Shown: positions 22,141 to 33,357 of the stretch, piece after piece
Layout: every line of letters starts with the position of its first letter
Position numbering within the stretch: the stretch's first letter is position 1
From: Vandiemenella viatica
Taxonomy: Eukaryota > Arthropoda > Insecta > Orthoptera > Morabidae
Direction: 5' to 3'
Assembly: GCA_031002005.1 (NCBI GenBank)
Contig: CM061918.1
Location: 44,986,047-45,050,046 of the forward strand
DNA: 64,000 bases
The notes under the pieces: generated by a model
Told to the model about the DNA's origin: nothing
Database searches by the model: none
What the model saw: the letters and a program-made list of their open reading frames with translations, nothing else
Made by a program: the position numbers and the translations under genes

Positions 22141-22183
22141 AACAACAAGTCACGAATCTAGCGGCTCTCCTTTTTTATGTTAT

Positions 22184-22365
22184 TTTTTTTTTAGCTTTTG
22201 GGGTTACGCTTTGTCGAGGTCATTAGAAGTGGGAAAGGAGCGGGAAGTAATTCGGCCATGGCTTGTTGAAGGAATTATCCCAGTATTCGCCTTGAGTGAT
22301 TTTGGGAAACCATTTAAAACCGAACTCTTAATGGTGGGACGGGGATTCGAACCCTCGTCCTCCCG
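22184..22365 (-). mobile_element. SINE-1 copy, 5'-truncated
   Basis: The T run at 22184-22193 marks the tail. The body is diverged (ATTCGCCTTGAGTGATTTTG) and the B-box complement GGGGATTCGAACCC is at about 22341. The head is lost after CGTCCTCCCGG. Confidence 0.75.
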
Positions 22366-22814
22366 GTCGTTTCTGGTATCAACGCAATCAAAGTTACAGT
22401 TAGTTGAAAGAAAATAAAACCGGCAGGAGAGAATTCGCCGGAGGTATGTTTGCGTGGAGTCATATGGAGCACACGCGCTGGTGTCGAATTAATTCGCAGG
22501 CACTGCTGTTTCCGCATATCGCGCTTTCTCTCCGTTATGAACGCGCTATCTCGCCCTTTGTTCCCGATACTGCGCTGCGCCCGCCAGCTATTGTGCAAAA
22601 AGCGCACAATAGACACTCGGGCTGCTTGCGACACGGAAAGGTTGCTCTTACCCACAGCCAGGTTCTGCCGTCTTAACTTTCCCTGTCTACGGACGGGACC
22701 GAGTGTTTACGTGAACAAAGTAACTACACTGCGGTGGCTTCTCCTCGTTTTACTGTGTGCGGGACCACGAGTGTGTATTAGTTTGTCGCAGTCTCCATCT
22801 GCTGTCCCTTCTTG
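22366..22814. other. GC- and CpG-rich unassigned stretch
   Basis: This stretch is open on both strands (+ 22450-22815, - 22314-22655) and has many CGs, such as TCGCGC, GCGCTATCTCG and CTGCGCTGCGCCCGCC. It could be an LTR, an unmethylated first exon or promoter DNA. Nothing decides between these. Confidence 0.3.
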
Positions 22815-23055
22815 ACATCTAGCTAGTTTTTTTTGTGGCTTTACGCCTCGTCGACGTCGAGGTCATTAGATGCGGGAAAGGACTGGAGACAAGGAATGGT
22901 AAGGAATTTGGCCATGGCCCTTTAAAATAAGCATCCTTGGGGAACTATCGAAAACCCAAATCTGGATGTCCGGATGGGGATTCGAACCGACGTCCTCCCG
23001 AATGCGAGGCCAGAGCGTTAACCACTCATCCACTACGCTCGGTACATCTAGCTAG
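22815..23055 (-). mobile_element. SINE-1, full head, perfect 12-bp target duplication
   Basis: The minus-strand element spans 22827-23043 (217 bp). ACATCTAGCTAG flanks it exactly at 22815-22826 and 23044-23055. The B-box complement GGATTCGAACC is at 22978-22988, and the A-box side reads GTGGATGAGTGGTTAACGC on the minus strand. Relative to the full-length copy at 49453, part of the body near the GCATCC stretch is deleted. Confidence 0.95.
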
Positions 23056-23239
23056 AATACAAGCTTCTGTAATACGTTCGGTTGTTCTGATTTTGACGTG
23101 AATACGTCTTTACCGGTCAATACTGAGGAACATCTCAAAACTACGGGTGACTGCACTTTTTGAAACTACTAGTAGGAAAAAGAACTACGCAACTCAGGAC
23201 AACGTAGTGAACGGCGTTACACAGAGAATGCTTGAAAAG

Positions 23240-23470
23240 GATGAGCATAGCGTAGGCCGTTCAGTTAACAGAGGCGGCTGAAGGTCAGTTTGATGTATGT
23301 CCACTCCGGTGTAATTACACCTGCTTGCGAAGAAGAAATTAACCATTCGCCTACACGGGCACTGCGGTCATCTGGGAGACTTAATTACGAGATAGGTGGT
23401 GGGATGAGATGAGGAGAGGGGATGGGGTACATTGCCTTGAGCCGCCAGTTGGGTGTGAACGGGGTATAGT
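23240..23470. mobile_element. Family J foldback copy 1
   Basis: The left part GTTCAGTTAACAGAGGCGGC and the right part CTTGAGCCGCCAGTTGGGTG are inverted relatives of each other, bounding about 210 bp. Similar ends occur at 46905-47118 and 54730-54945. The shared interior includes GCGAAGAAGAAATTAACCAT-like sequence. It is non-coding. Confidence 0.65.
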
Positions 23471-24627
23471 CAACTTTTCTTTCGCCTATCGAACAAAGTG
23501 GTAATAGGGAGTGATTGGTCGAGTAAAGAAATGGCGTAACGCGGCCTTAAATACTGCTTTCTGTTAGTTTGTCGTGTAAATTGAGACAAAATGTGTGTTT
23601 TTTATGGAATATATATATCACGGCGGTAATTTGAGACCATTTCCAGACCGATAAATTGAGGAAACTTGTGAAACTTTTAAAGTCAACTTGTTAAAGTAAA
23701 AAGTAAGCAGAGCCAACGGAATGCAGGTAGGATCTGCTCTACACGTTGAGCAGGAAAGCCGAGCCAGAGGAAGCCATGCGGTGCCATCATATCAGCGGTA
23801 CCAATGGTGCGAGGGACGGAGTTACGGCAACAGACGGCAAAGATGGACTGCCGAAACAAGCACAAAGACGCCTCGTTCGATCAGCCTTGGTTTTTTTACT
23901 TTTGTAAACCCACCCTGAAACTCGTGTTGTAGCAGTCAAGTACAGAGCAATAGTTCCTCCTGTTTACCTAAATAAAACGTTTAGCAGTTAAGTACCCAAT
24001 TGGCTTGTTTCCACTAAGAATAAATCGGGCATATAGTAGTTTTTAATGATTAATCATGCTAAAGAGATAACAAAAATCAGCCTTATTTAATATAAAAGAT
24101 AAAGATTAGAATTATTTATAGAAAATAAAATCGACAAAATCAGCCATAGTAACACGTGACCGCGAACGCCAATGAGAAAGCATTACGTCATAGCGTCCCT
24201 AGCGCCACAGAAGTGGTTGACATTTACATGTAATAGAACACCTTGCGTAGTAAATTTTTCGTTTGTAGCAACTTCTGTGTTGGTAATTTAGTTATTGTTA
24301 AATATTTGGAGAAAGAGAAGTCTAATTCATTATAGAACAAGGTTTTAGCAAAGCAACCAGTTGTAATTTGCCCAAAATTGACGCCGTAGCCGTTGGAAGA
24401 TTTTTCGCCTAAAACATAGACTTCTGCTCGTCGTAATTCCGCAATGCAAAAACTTGAATGGAAGTATATACAAGTGTCAAATATATATTATAAGCTGAAA
24501 TCAGTTTCGTAAACAATAATCTATTGCTTAGACGTACGTTTTTAAGTTAATTGATATGGTTTTGATGTTACTTTTGCGAAGTATAAGCAACTGTTAGGGA
24601 GTTTATAATTACCGTGACGTCGCAATA
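23471..24627. other. No recognised gene
   Basis: Short open frames on both strands at 23683-23918 overlap and are unsupported. The rest is AT-rich. Confidence 0.4.
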
Positions 24628-25053
24628 TAACGAATTCTTGTAGGACTCGACGAAACAAATCGAAAATAAAGAATAATGTTTTTTGATATCTCGCTTCGTT
24701 TTAGAGATATAGCACGTTAAAAATGAGTTATAGTTCATTATGCTTTTGATGACGTTGTTCGGTACTATTATTTCTGTGCCGTGTCTTAACTTTTCAGCTG
24801 CATCACGCCTAAGGTATGTTTCTTTTTTTTATATAAATCTTTTCTAGAAAAATGTATCCTCGAAAACAGGCGTGGTAAATTTTAAAGCTATGGCACTTCC
24901 AGTTTCCAGTCTGCTCTAAGCTTCATATCAGCCTAACATCATCATCTTTCAGTTACGATATCTCGAGAACCAAGAGAGATATTAAAAACAATTATTCTTT
25001 ATTTTCTAATTGTTTCGTCAAGCTGCTTAAGAATCTATCATCAGATTGTGGCG
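24628..25053. mobile_element. Foldback element with ~75-bp arms
   Basis: The left arm (about 24636-24715) has GACGAAACAAATCGAAAATA and TGATATCTCG. The right arm (about 24957-25035) contains the inverted counterpart, TATTTTCTAATTGTTTCGTC and CGATATCTCGAG. No clear target duplication was found. Confidence 0.55.
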
Positions 25054-26717
25054 CCACTTAATGATGTTTATTCTATGAAAAATAACACTAAAGAAAGATT
25101 TTAGAACATAAAACCAAAACAAACTCAACTCATACCTTATTACATTATCATTTCTTGAAAAGTAGTGGTTCTGCAAAATTCATCATTTTTGCTTTGGATT
25201 TAGAAATATATCATGCACAAACACTAACATCAAAATGGTCTTCACAAAATTAGATACTTCTGTCTGCAGGTAAACTGTGAGCATCCTCCCTACTTGCAAG
25301 TTTTAACCACTTTCTCCGTATTTTTTCATTGTTTGGAACATATATAAATACTTATCTGGTATTTTTATTGTTGTGCTTCTACACTTCGGCACTACACAGT
25401 ACTTACACAACGAGGAACTCATGTTTAACTAAAGAAAATCTACACCTGCCATATACGTACACGACTGTTTACAGTCATATCAGACGCTATGACGTCATCC
25501 AAGACGCCATGACAGTCTATAGCGTTTTTGAGCTAAATTTAAATTCCCTTTTACAAATGCAAAATACATAATGTAAATGTTCGATTCTTTACAAAATAAG
25601 ATGTTTTTTGAGTAAAATAGAGAATAAGGTGAATTATTAACCTATTTTTCAAATTTAGTCAACTACCCAATTGTAGTGTTCCTCTTTTTTCCCCTGCCTT
25701 CCATTTATGTCGCTATTGCAGGGTCAGCATTTTCATGATGCGACGTGTAGAGACTTGGCAGGCTTGTCGTTGATCCTGCCGGCTCTCGGGGAAGAAACTT
25801 GTGTTGCCATCTGTCTGTGAAATATGATACTATTTTCTGTGTAGGTGTTTGCTGTAAACCGCCCAAAAACTGCAATAAGGGCAGCTGGTATACAAGGCCC
25901 GGCAGTGAAACAATTATTACAACTATCTTTTTGTTCTTCTTTGGGTGTAATATTCGTATCCGAATGTAAACCTACTGTGTACCTCTCCATGGGAACATCC
26001 AGGAGATATGATGGACTGGGATGGTTTGTTGTTGCCTTGTCCAGTGTGTATGGTTGCGATGGTGTGTCTATTACAGTATAATATGTTTTTGTGTTGTGGA
26101 CAAGAAATTAAACAAGGGAGAGGGTAATCCCGATGCCGGCCCATTTAGTACTACTCTTCCGAAAGCCGCCAACGTGACCGCCAGGCTTATCGTCCCCGTT
26201 CGACGGACTAATCATCATCAACAGTGTCGCATGCCCTCATTCAGTACGCGATATGGAGAGGTTTGGGATATAAACCAAGCACTTTGATTTATTTCGTGAT
26301 AACGAAATGTGCAAAATCACTTCGCCTACGCTCAAGGCCGAAAGCCATTTAAATAAATAAATAAAACTGCTGACTGACCTAGCACATCCACATCTGTTAA
26401 GAACTTCTAAATGCTCGAGGCTCGACTCGCACCTCCCCGGTTGTTTTTTATGTTGGTACACTTGTCCTGTGACATACTTCTCTCGACATTCTCCATGCGT
26501 GGTCTGATTGGTGTAATTGCGTCGTGATGGTGCCCGTATTGCCCGCCGGGCGCATTGCGAAAGGTGCGCAGGTGGCTTTCACAGCCGCATCCTCCTGCGA
26601 CCTTTGACCCGAGCACGTTTGCTCATCCACTCGACCACACAGGTCTGTTGGAAAATCCTGGTTTGGCACCTGTCCTAATGTCGAACCCACATACAGCAGA
26701 GCCTGATGGGTAACTGA
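25054..26717. other. No recognised gene
   Basis: AT-rich sequence with several short, mutually overlapping open frames. Unidentified GC-richer blocks lie near 26130-26230 and 26480-26700. A short (AAAT)n run lies at 26348-26364. Confidence 0.35.
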
Positions 26718-26775
26718 TCCCAAAAATCACTCCACGAAAATGCAGGGTGGTTTCTTCTAAAGGCGAAGGCCGGGT
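26718..26775 (+). mobile_element. Very old SINE-1 body fragment
   Basis: CCCAAAAATCACTCCACGAA, then AATGCAGGGTGGTTTCTTC, matches the SINE-1 body. No head or tail is present. Confidence 0.5.
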
Positions 26776-26988
26776 TATGGATGTGTGCAATCGTACAAAA
26801 TAACGGTGTAAAGTGTTGTTGACGACTAACAGTGCCGTGAGTGAAAATATTTGGATCTCACAATCGTGAAATTGAACTATTACAGGTGTGTAAAGCCACA
26901 ACTAGTTACTACAATTTATATATTGTTGTGCCCTTTTCCTCCTGAAATGTGGGATACAAGAGAACTGCAATTTCCCCGCACAACCAAT

Positions 26989-27472
26989 GGTCCATGCAGG
27001 GCCGCATTTAAGCATAGGCTATCTAAGCTGTAGCCTAGGGGCCCCGCACCACAAAGGAGGGCCCGCACCACAAAGGGGGGGCCCGCACCACAAAGGGGGG
27101 CCCGCCTCACAAAGGGGGTCCCACATCACAAAGGGGGGCCCACATCACAAAGGGGGGCCCACATCACAAAGGGGGGCGCGCGACACAAAGGGGGGCCCTC
27201 ACATCAAAGAGGGGCCCGCACCAAAAGAGAGGGCCACACCACAAAGAGGGGGCCCGCTCCACAAAGAAAGGGCCACACCAACACCCCGGGCCCACGCCTA
27301 GGTCAGATTAAAAATAAAAAGGTCGCCCACAAATTTTCTAGGCCGAATTTCAAATTTAAGCATCCACAGCCGGAAGCAGAACCCGGTCGTAGGGGCCACT
27401 TCCGACAGGGGGGCCCGCACCACATGTGTTGCCTAGGGGGTCACAAAGCCTAAATACGGCCCTGGTTTTATG
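26989..27472 (+). mobile_element. hAT-type MITE with internal G/C tandem array
   Basis: The element spans 26997-27464. The left end CAGGGCCGCATTTAAGC pairs with the right-end complement CAGGGCCGTATTTAGGC. Flanks GGTCCATG and GTTTTATG agree at 5 of 8 positions, consistent with a decayed 8-bp duplication. Inside, 27040-27290 is an array of roughly 20-bp units around GGGGCCCGCACCACAAAG. The open frame through the array (26987-27301) is a repeat artefact. Confidence 0.8.
27040..27290 (+). repeat. Minisatellite of ~20-bp GGGCCC...CACAAAG units
   Basis: About a dozen imperfect head-to-tail units with variable G-run length lie inside the hAT-type MITE. Similar single units occur near 27420, next to the right terminus, so the array probably grew from the element's own subterminal sequence. 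Confidence 0.85.
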
Positions 27473-28784
27473 CACATTAAAATTCGCAATTCTATCACGC
27501 CCACCCGAATATTTGGTTAGTACTAGATGTACTGCGAGACATTTGTGAAAGAAATTGGTATTTCGACCAGACTTAGTCAACCTGAAGTAATATCAAATCT
27601 GTATTTTATACGACGATGTTTAGTATGATTATGTTTTATTGACTGTTCGCATAGTTCTCGACAACTGAACAAATTTTTGAAGAAATCACAATTTTTTTTA
27701 TTTTACCTGCTTCACAGGTTGCGAAACACCGATTTCTACTTTCAGGATGTAGCAGTAATTGGTCCATGGGGAGGGGGGGGGGGGCTAGGGGGGGGGCTGG
27801 GTTGGCTGTATCTACCCACGACATCATAATTTTGAAGACTTTTTTTTAGCCCCTCCTCAAACGAAATCCGCTCAAGTTCCCCCCCCCGCCAAACCAAAGT
27901 CCTGGATCCCTCACTGGGATGTAGGTTACGAAACACGGGATGTTTTAATTCGCGGTAATGGTCCTAGGTTGCGAATCGCCGAACACCGTCCTCTACTGTT
28001 TGTAATCACCTCAACACTGACGAGACATGAATTCGGGCATGTTTCCAGCGATTGCGAAACTTCTGCCGTTAATCTTACGAGCATTCCTGTGTTACACAAA
28101 ATGTTTCTCATCAACTGCGCTTTATGCTGTTATGGTGCATCACTAGTTCCTGGCGCCCGTATTTTTAAACTTTTTCATTTATGGAAGTCGGTACGTTACT
28201 ATCCTTGATATTTCCGGCTTCGTTATCGGCGTGTGGCAGAGATTGTTCGACCGTGTGGAAGCGTTAAAAAGCACTTGTTGCCTACTGTGGCGGATCAGAT
28301 TACGAGGCCTGTGTAGGCGGCACGTGCGTGTGAACTTTGACCTCGGCACGTACGCTCTTAAAGGAGACCAACTGCACAGCAGGTGTTTTCTTCTAACAAC
28401 GCCTCCTGTCTCGTTGCTGGTTGAATACCATGTCACTCGTGGTATAATTTTTTCACTTCGTCTGTTCTTAAGCTCAGATCTTGCATTAACTTGAGACCCT
28501 AAAAATCGTACTAAGTCTTTTGGCTTAGTGTTTCGTGCACAATACTTGACAACATTTATAGGTTTTGATCATTCATGCGACTGGCTCATCGTTTGCGGCT
28601 CATAACTATTGTCTGTGCTCTTGATCTGTGGTTAATTCTCTGCATTGTGGATGGCTGACTGATCCTCTGAATTACACAAACCGAAGTGAATCCAACCATT
28701 TTAACTTTTGCTCTCATTTAGTGTTCGCACTAGTAGATAAATGTTTCGAGAAGTCATTGAAATTTAATTGGAAAACAGGTGAGT
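27473..28784. other. No recognised gene
   Basis: A strongly G-rich then C-rich patch lies at 27765-27890 and could be part of an unidentified MITE. The part at 28200-28480 is GC-richer with opposed open frames (28179-28436 -, 28231-28494 +) that I do not recognise. Confidence 0.35.
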
Positions 28785-29000
28785 GGCAGTTGCCATTCGG
28801 GAGGACGCGTGTTCGATCTCTCTCCGGTCAGAAGAATTCCGGTTTTCTGTGTATTCCGGAAATCACTTCAAGCGAATGCCGTGATGGTACCTTTAATAGG
28901 CCACGGCCGAATTCCTTCCCGTTCCTTGCTCCAAGCAGTGTTCCACCTTTATTAGGCTTATAGGCTCGCCTAGACTTATAACCATAAGCAAAAATTAAAA
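28785..29000 (+). mobile_element. Old SINE-1 copy
   Basis: ATTCGGGAGGACGCGTGTTC and the B-box-like GTGTTCGATCTC, then ATTCCGGTTTTCTGTGTATT, GGCCACGGCCGAATTCCTTC and an A-rich tail near 28990, identify SINE-1. The head 5' to the B-box is lost. Confidence 0.75.
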
Positions 29001-29542
29001 AAAATCCTAACTCTATAAACGAGCTAGAAGCACATCTAAATTTGAAACGCACATTATTATCGAATTTCTTGCCAAAGTAGTCTCGAAAATGCGAGAAACC
29101 ACTGAGTGATTGGAGACAGCTTGCTTGGGACTGTTGACAGATATAAGCGTCTGTAAAAGGAATAGATTTTTTTTTAAGATGACGAGGGACGTTTTATAAA
29201 TGAACCACACATTCCACGTCTCAAATACTGAGAACATGAAGAATTTTTTTTCTCTGGAAATGAGGATGAGATCGTTGAAGAATCTATTTATTTGTCATTT
29301 CTACAGGATCTATAGAGTCGCTTCTTAAAAAGGACAAAAATTGGTCTATGTAAACACCAGAAAAAATTAATAAAACAAAAAAGAAATACGTTAAATACTA
29401 GTACAAGCTATATCTCGATATTATACATACATAGAAATTTGTGTAACGGACCATATGTTTTGATACTATTGTATCGCTTTGTGCATCGGAGTAACAGATG
29501 ATGTTCACTAAAGTGCAAAAGTCATGCGTAGAGCCCGGATTA
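29001..29542. other. No recognised feature
   Basis: AT-rich sequence. Short minus-strand open frames at 28828-29237 are unsupported. Confidence 0.4.
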
Positions 29543-30920
29543 TATGCAACACAAATAGCCAGAGGTATGCATGCAAATATGCATGAAAATGCTAAAAATA
29601 TGCATGAAAAGTGTCAACATACGCACCATTATATAATATTAAGATATTAATTTTTAGATTTTTTATTTCAAAATCGGCATGCAATTAGTAATTAGTTGAA
29701 TAACATTTATAAATTCGGTACTTAACAATAATTTAACATTTTTTTCTTTTATTTTGTAAATGTAAACAATCGGGCACTGTTCCAAATATTCAATAGTAAG
29801 ATTGTTCCTTCGATCTCTCAAAATATTTTTCTAAGTGGATATGGACTGTTCCACATTGATTGCTGTAACTGGGCAGTATTTGAAATTGGGTGCTGTGTTA
29901 GCAGTCACTGTTTCTGGAAAAAGTTCATCCGTCCCATTACTAAAACTATCAGTTTGACACAAGGGTTCAAAACTTGGATTATTTTTCAAAATATTTTCAA
30001 ACTTTAAGTTTATACAGTAATACCTCTGGCAATGCGGATTGTGTTCATTAACTGAATAGATTCAATCAACGTCAAATCTTTGAGTTTCAAGTTTATTAAT
30101 AGTCGCAGGTATGTGGGAAAAACGAGTGCTAATCACAGCTATGGCTTTAATACTAGAATTGTTAAATGCTTCCTTGTACTGACAAGCTGCCGTAGCCTCT
30201 CCACAATTAAAGTCGTTTACTACCAGTGGCGTAGCTTGGTCAACAAGGGCCCCGGTACAAAAAATTTATTTTGGGCCCTCATGGCAGCATGGGCGACCTT
30301 TTTTTTTTGTTTTGTGTTGCTGGTAGGGACCCCCTGAGCTGAGGCTGGGGGCCCCCGAGCAGTGGTTGGGGCTCCCTGAGCAGTGAGGGCCTTAGTGAGG
30401 GGCTCCCTGTGTCACAGGGGCCCCCTCAGATGACTGTAGAGCTAAAAAAGAAAAAGTTAGCCAGTTTGCCGTGAAGGACCATGGGCCCCTCTGAACTGCG
30501 CTTAGGAGCACGGTGCACTGTACCGCCTAGTCCTACGGTATGGTAGATACGCCCCAGTTTATTACACCTTTAATGACCTCGAAATGTTCATTATAAAACA
30601 GTACCGCTGGTTCTGGAGGTAAAGACACATTTAACAATTTTTTTGTTGGCTTTCTTACGAGAACGTGCTTTAAGAAAAGCTTACTTTGGTGATGAAATAA
30701 GTTTACTTAATTTCCCAAACGTGGATCGTACCTCTTCAGCTAAGACTAAGACTTCTGCTTAGGTTTTGCCGGCTACAACGTAAGATTTTATTTATTAACT
30801 AGGTACACTACCGAAAAATATTGGAAATATAGCAAAAATATGCACCGCACTGGATTTTTGGTAAAATATGCAATAACGGATGAAAATGGGCTTAGTATGC
30901 AAATGCATATGCAAACATGC
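29543..30920 (-). pseudogene. hAT transposon relic (minus strand)
   Basis: The minus strand carries a hAT transposase C-terminus. NFKYCPVTAINVEQSIST, one stop, then KNILRDRRNNLTIEYL (about 29776-29888) match the hAT dimerisation domain of the BED-finger group. Upstream broken sequence continues to about 30223, is interrupted by MITE-D copy 2 (30224-30557) and resumes. Both ends are rich in ATGCA motifs (29570-29620 and 30840-30920), as in subterminal repeats. A TAGAGCCCGGATT left terminus at 29528 is a candidate end; the right terminus is not found. Confidence 0.7.
30216..30565 (+). mobile_element. MITE-D copy 2 (hAT-type), 7/8 target duplication
   Basis: The element spans 30224-30557 (334 bp). 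The left end CAGTGGCGTAGCTTGG pairs with the right-end complement CTGGGGCGTATCTACC. Flanks TTTACTAC (30216-30223) and TTTATTAC (30558-30565) match at 7 of 8. The interior is a short-period G/C-rich series as in copy 1. Confidence 0.9.
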
Positions 30921-30939
30921 AGATGAATGTTGGATGGTA

Positions 30940-31850
30940 GTTGGCGCTGCTCATCCACAGTGTCAAGATTGTGCCTTGAATATGTAATTTTCCGCATTGC
31001 CTCCGGCATGGACAACTCATTGGCCGATGTCGCCAATCTAATGACCGATACCAGCGACGTCTTCGTCGAGGTGCCAGTGTTGACAGACATTACTGCGTCA
31101 AAGAACACTAACACTCAATTTGGGACCTGCGAACAGACGTTTCTCTGTTGATAATACAGCCGTATTTGGCGTTGATGGGATATGGCAGCTAAAGACCGAA
31201 GAAAGTGCCTCCACTGACAAAACACCAGCGCCTTTCCTGGGCTCGTGAACAAATCGGTTGGACGCTGGATGCATAGAATATGTTTGCATGGTCACACGAT
31301 TCCAGTTGGTAAGCGCTCATGGAAGGGTTCGAGTGTGGGTCAGACCCTACGAGGCCTTGGACCCTAGGCACTGTGCAAGCTGGTGCTGGTTCCTTCCTGG
31401 TATGGGCTCTGACTGGGATCTCTGGTCCAACTGACCCAACCATTGTGTGAAAATGGTCGCGTTCAGTTACTTGAAAACCATTTACAGCAATTTATGGCCT
31501 TCATGTTCCCAAATAACGACGGACTTTTCCAGGACGACAATAAATCGGGCCAAAATCGTTCATGATTGGTTTGAGGAACACTCTGGACAATTCCTGCAAA
31601 TGATTTGGCCATCTAGATCCGTGAATCCAATCGAACATATCTCAGGCGTGTTCGAAATGTTGAACCGAGCACAACGTCCATCATCGCAGAGGAAGCGTGG
31701 CTGACTATTTCTTCAAGGGACTACCGAAGACTTGTTGAGTCAATGTCACGTCAGACTGCTGCACTTCCGAGGGCAAGACGGGCTACCGGACGGTGTCAGG
31801 AGGTACTCCATGGCTTTTTTCACTTCAGTGTATATCTTCCAGGTCACCAC
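30940..31850 (+). pseudogene. Tc1-like transposase relic
   Basis: The + strand, over several frames, gives a Tc1-type transposase. From N to C it shows PLTKHQRLSWAREQIGWT, then MFPNNDGLFQDDN (the second catalytic Asp region, near 31500), DWFEEHSGQFLQMIWPSRSV and NPIEHISGVFEMLNR (the third catalytic acid region, D-E spacing as in DD34E members), and a degraded C-terminus near 31740-31830. Frameshifts separate these pieces and stops interrupt the N-terminal third. The terminal inverted repeats were not located. Confidence 0.8.
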
Positions 31851-32059
31851 ATTCATACTGATGGGAGGTCACCAGATTTAGTTTGTTCATTTGTTTCCTT
31901 TATTGGTCTGTGTAACAGTGCATAAATTAAAAATTTCACGTTTGTTTTTGAACAAACAATAAACCACAATTTAAACCTTTGAATTTCTGGTCGATTATTC
32001 CACGTGACATTGGCCGTAAGTTATCTTCTCATCCCACGCGGCAGCTAACGATCCTGCTG

Positions 32060-32400
32060 AGGGTCGTTCATTAATTACGTGAGGTGTTTTTTCTGGAATT
32101 CCGGTCCGTTCTCCTCCGTGGTCAGATTTTGCGAGATCTGTTCGGACATTCCGCCCCCCCCCAAAATGACGTGAAATTTTGAGGGGTCCCGCTCTGCCCC
32201 TCCCTGCTGACCGACCTCGTATTTTTTTAAGACCTTTTTTTTAGCTCTGCTGCTTCAGAGGGTGGTTATACCCCCCTCCCCACCCCAAAGTCTGTATCCA
32301 CGTCGTTCTTCAAGGATTTTAAAAAAATGACGTGAGATTTCCGTCGCCCCCCCCCCCCTCCCGCCTATTTCACCTCACGTAATTAATGGACGCCCCCTAA
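32060..32400. mobile_element. MITE-C copy 3
   Basis: The left end GGGTCGTTCATTAATTACGT pairs with the complement of ACGTAATTAATGGACGCCCC at the right. TAA follows on the right (32398-32400); the left flank is diverged. The interior has the typical TTTTTTTAGCTC segment and long C runs. Confidence 0.8.
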
Positions 32401-32754
32401 TGCTAACGTGTCATGTTCGGACGTAATGAACGGAAGGGTGTATCATTGTCAGGTTGGCAGGCCTGAGTGCGCATTACGATCCCCCCTCAAACAGCACGGC
32501 TAATGGTTAATGACAGGGGGCGCGATCCGTCAATGTCGCGTTAATTTAATATCGTCGATGCGAGTCACTGAAAAACGGAGCCCTAACACAACATTTGGGG
32601 TTTCATTAATGACCAGTTATCCTGTCACGCGTCGCCATGTAACGTTTTTCTTAGTTAACTTAGTTTTGCCCCTGACTTCGTCTATGTCAATCAGAGATCA
32701 TCTCAGTAATTTGAGTCGACTTGTAGATTGTAGTTACTATCTTTGGTACAAATT
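32401..32754. other. No recognised feature
   Basis: An unsupported + strand open frame lies at 32510-32767. Nothing else is seen. Confidence 0.35.
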
Positions 32755-33106
32755 ACCACCTTCTTGAGTGGTCTGGTGGCACTTTTGGTTAAGGCACGTG
32801 GCTGGGGAACGGAAGGTCCCCGGTTCGAATTCCGGTCTCTGCTGCAATTTTTACGGCCTTAAAAATTGACCTTCAGCATTGGCAAAAGCTTTTCTTTTTC
32901 ACGTGGAGTACTGTAGGACGCTCCGTGGTTCGGATTCCACGTAAAACTGTAGGTCCCCTAGACCTGGTAGGATGACTGGGTTAGGTTAAGGTAGCCACGA
33001 GTGAGGCGCATCCGCGGCAAAATCGAAACTGTCAACAGGTGGCCGAACTACCCTTCGCAGTCTCCCGGACAAAAATGCCATACGCCCCCTTTTTTTCACC
33101 ACCTTC
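32755..33106 (+). mobile_element. SINE-2 copy, complete, 9-bp perfect target duplication
   Basis: The element spans 32764-33097 (334 bp). ACCACCTTC flanks it exactly at 32755-32763 and 33098-33106. The head GGTCTGGTGGCACTTTTGG with GGTTAAGGC is A-box-like, and CCCGGTTCGAATTCCGG at about 32819 is the B-box. The 3' terminus is CATACGCCCCCTTTTTTT, that is, an oligo-T end. Confidence 0.9.
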
Positions 33107-33179
33107 GAGACAATTTTTCACCTGATACTTATGCAAAAACCGATGTGGTTAAGATAGCGTGACACGGCATTTTCGTCTC

Positions 33180-33357
33180 CGTCCCCAGTTAAGATTTCGG
33201 TTTTCCGTTGGTTCCCAAAATCACTTCAAGCGAATCTCCAAATAGTTCCTGCAAAAGGCCATGGTCGAATTCCTTCCCGTTACTTTCCTCAATCCTTTAC
33301 CCGCTTCTAATGACCTCAAGACTTCGACGAGACATAAAGACAAAAGGAAAAAAAAAG
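33180..33357 (+). mobile_element. SINE-1 copy, 5'-truncated
   Basis: Starts near the TTTCGGTTTTCCGTTGGTTC segment, then CAAAATCACTTCAAGCGAAT, CATGGTCGAATTCCTTCCCG, CTTCTAATGACCTC and an A-rich end at 33340-33356. Head and B-box are missing. Confidence 0.75.

Noticed and set aside
26987..27301. 104-codon frame with repeated HHKGGP-type units
   Set aside because: It is the translation of the G/C minisatellite inside a hAT-type MITE.
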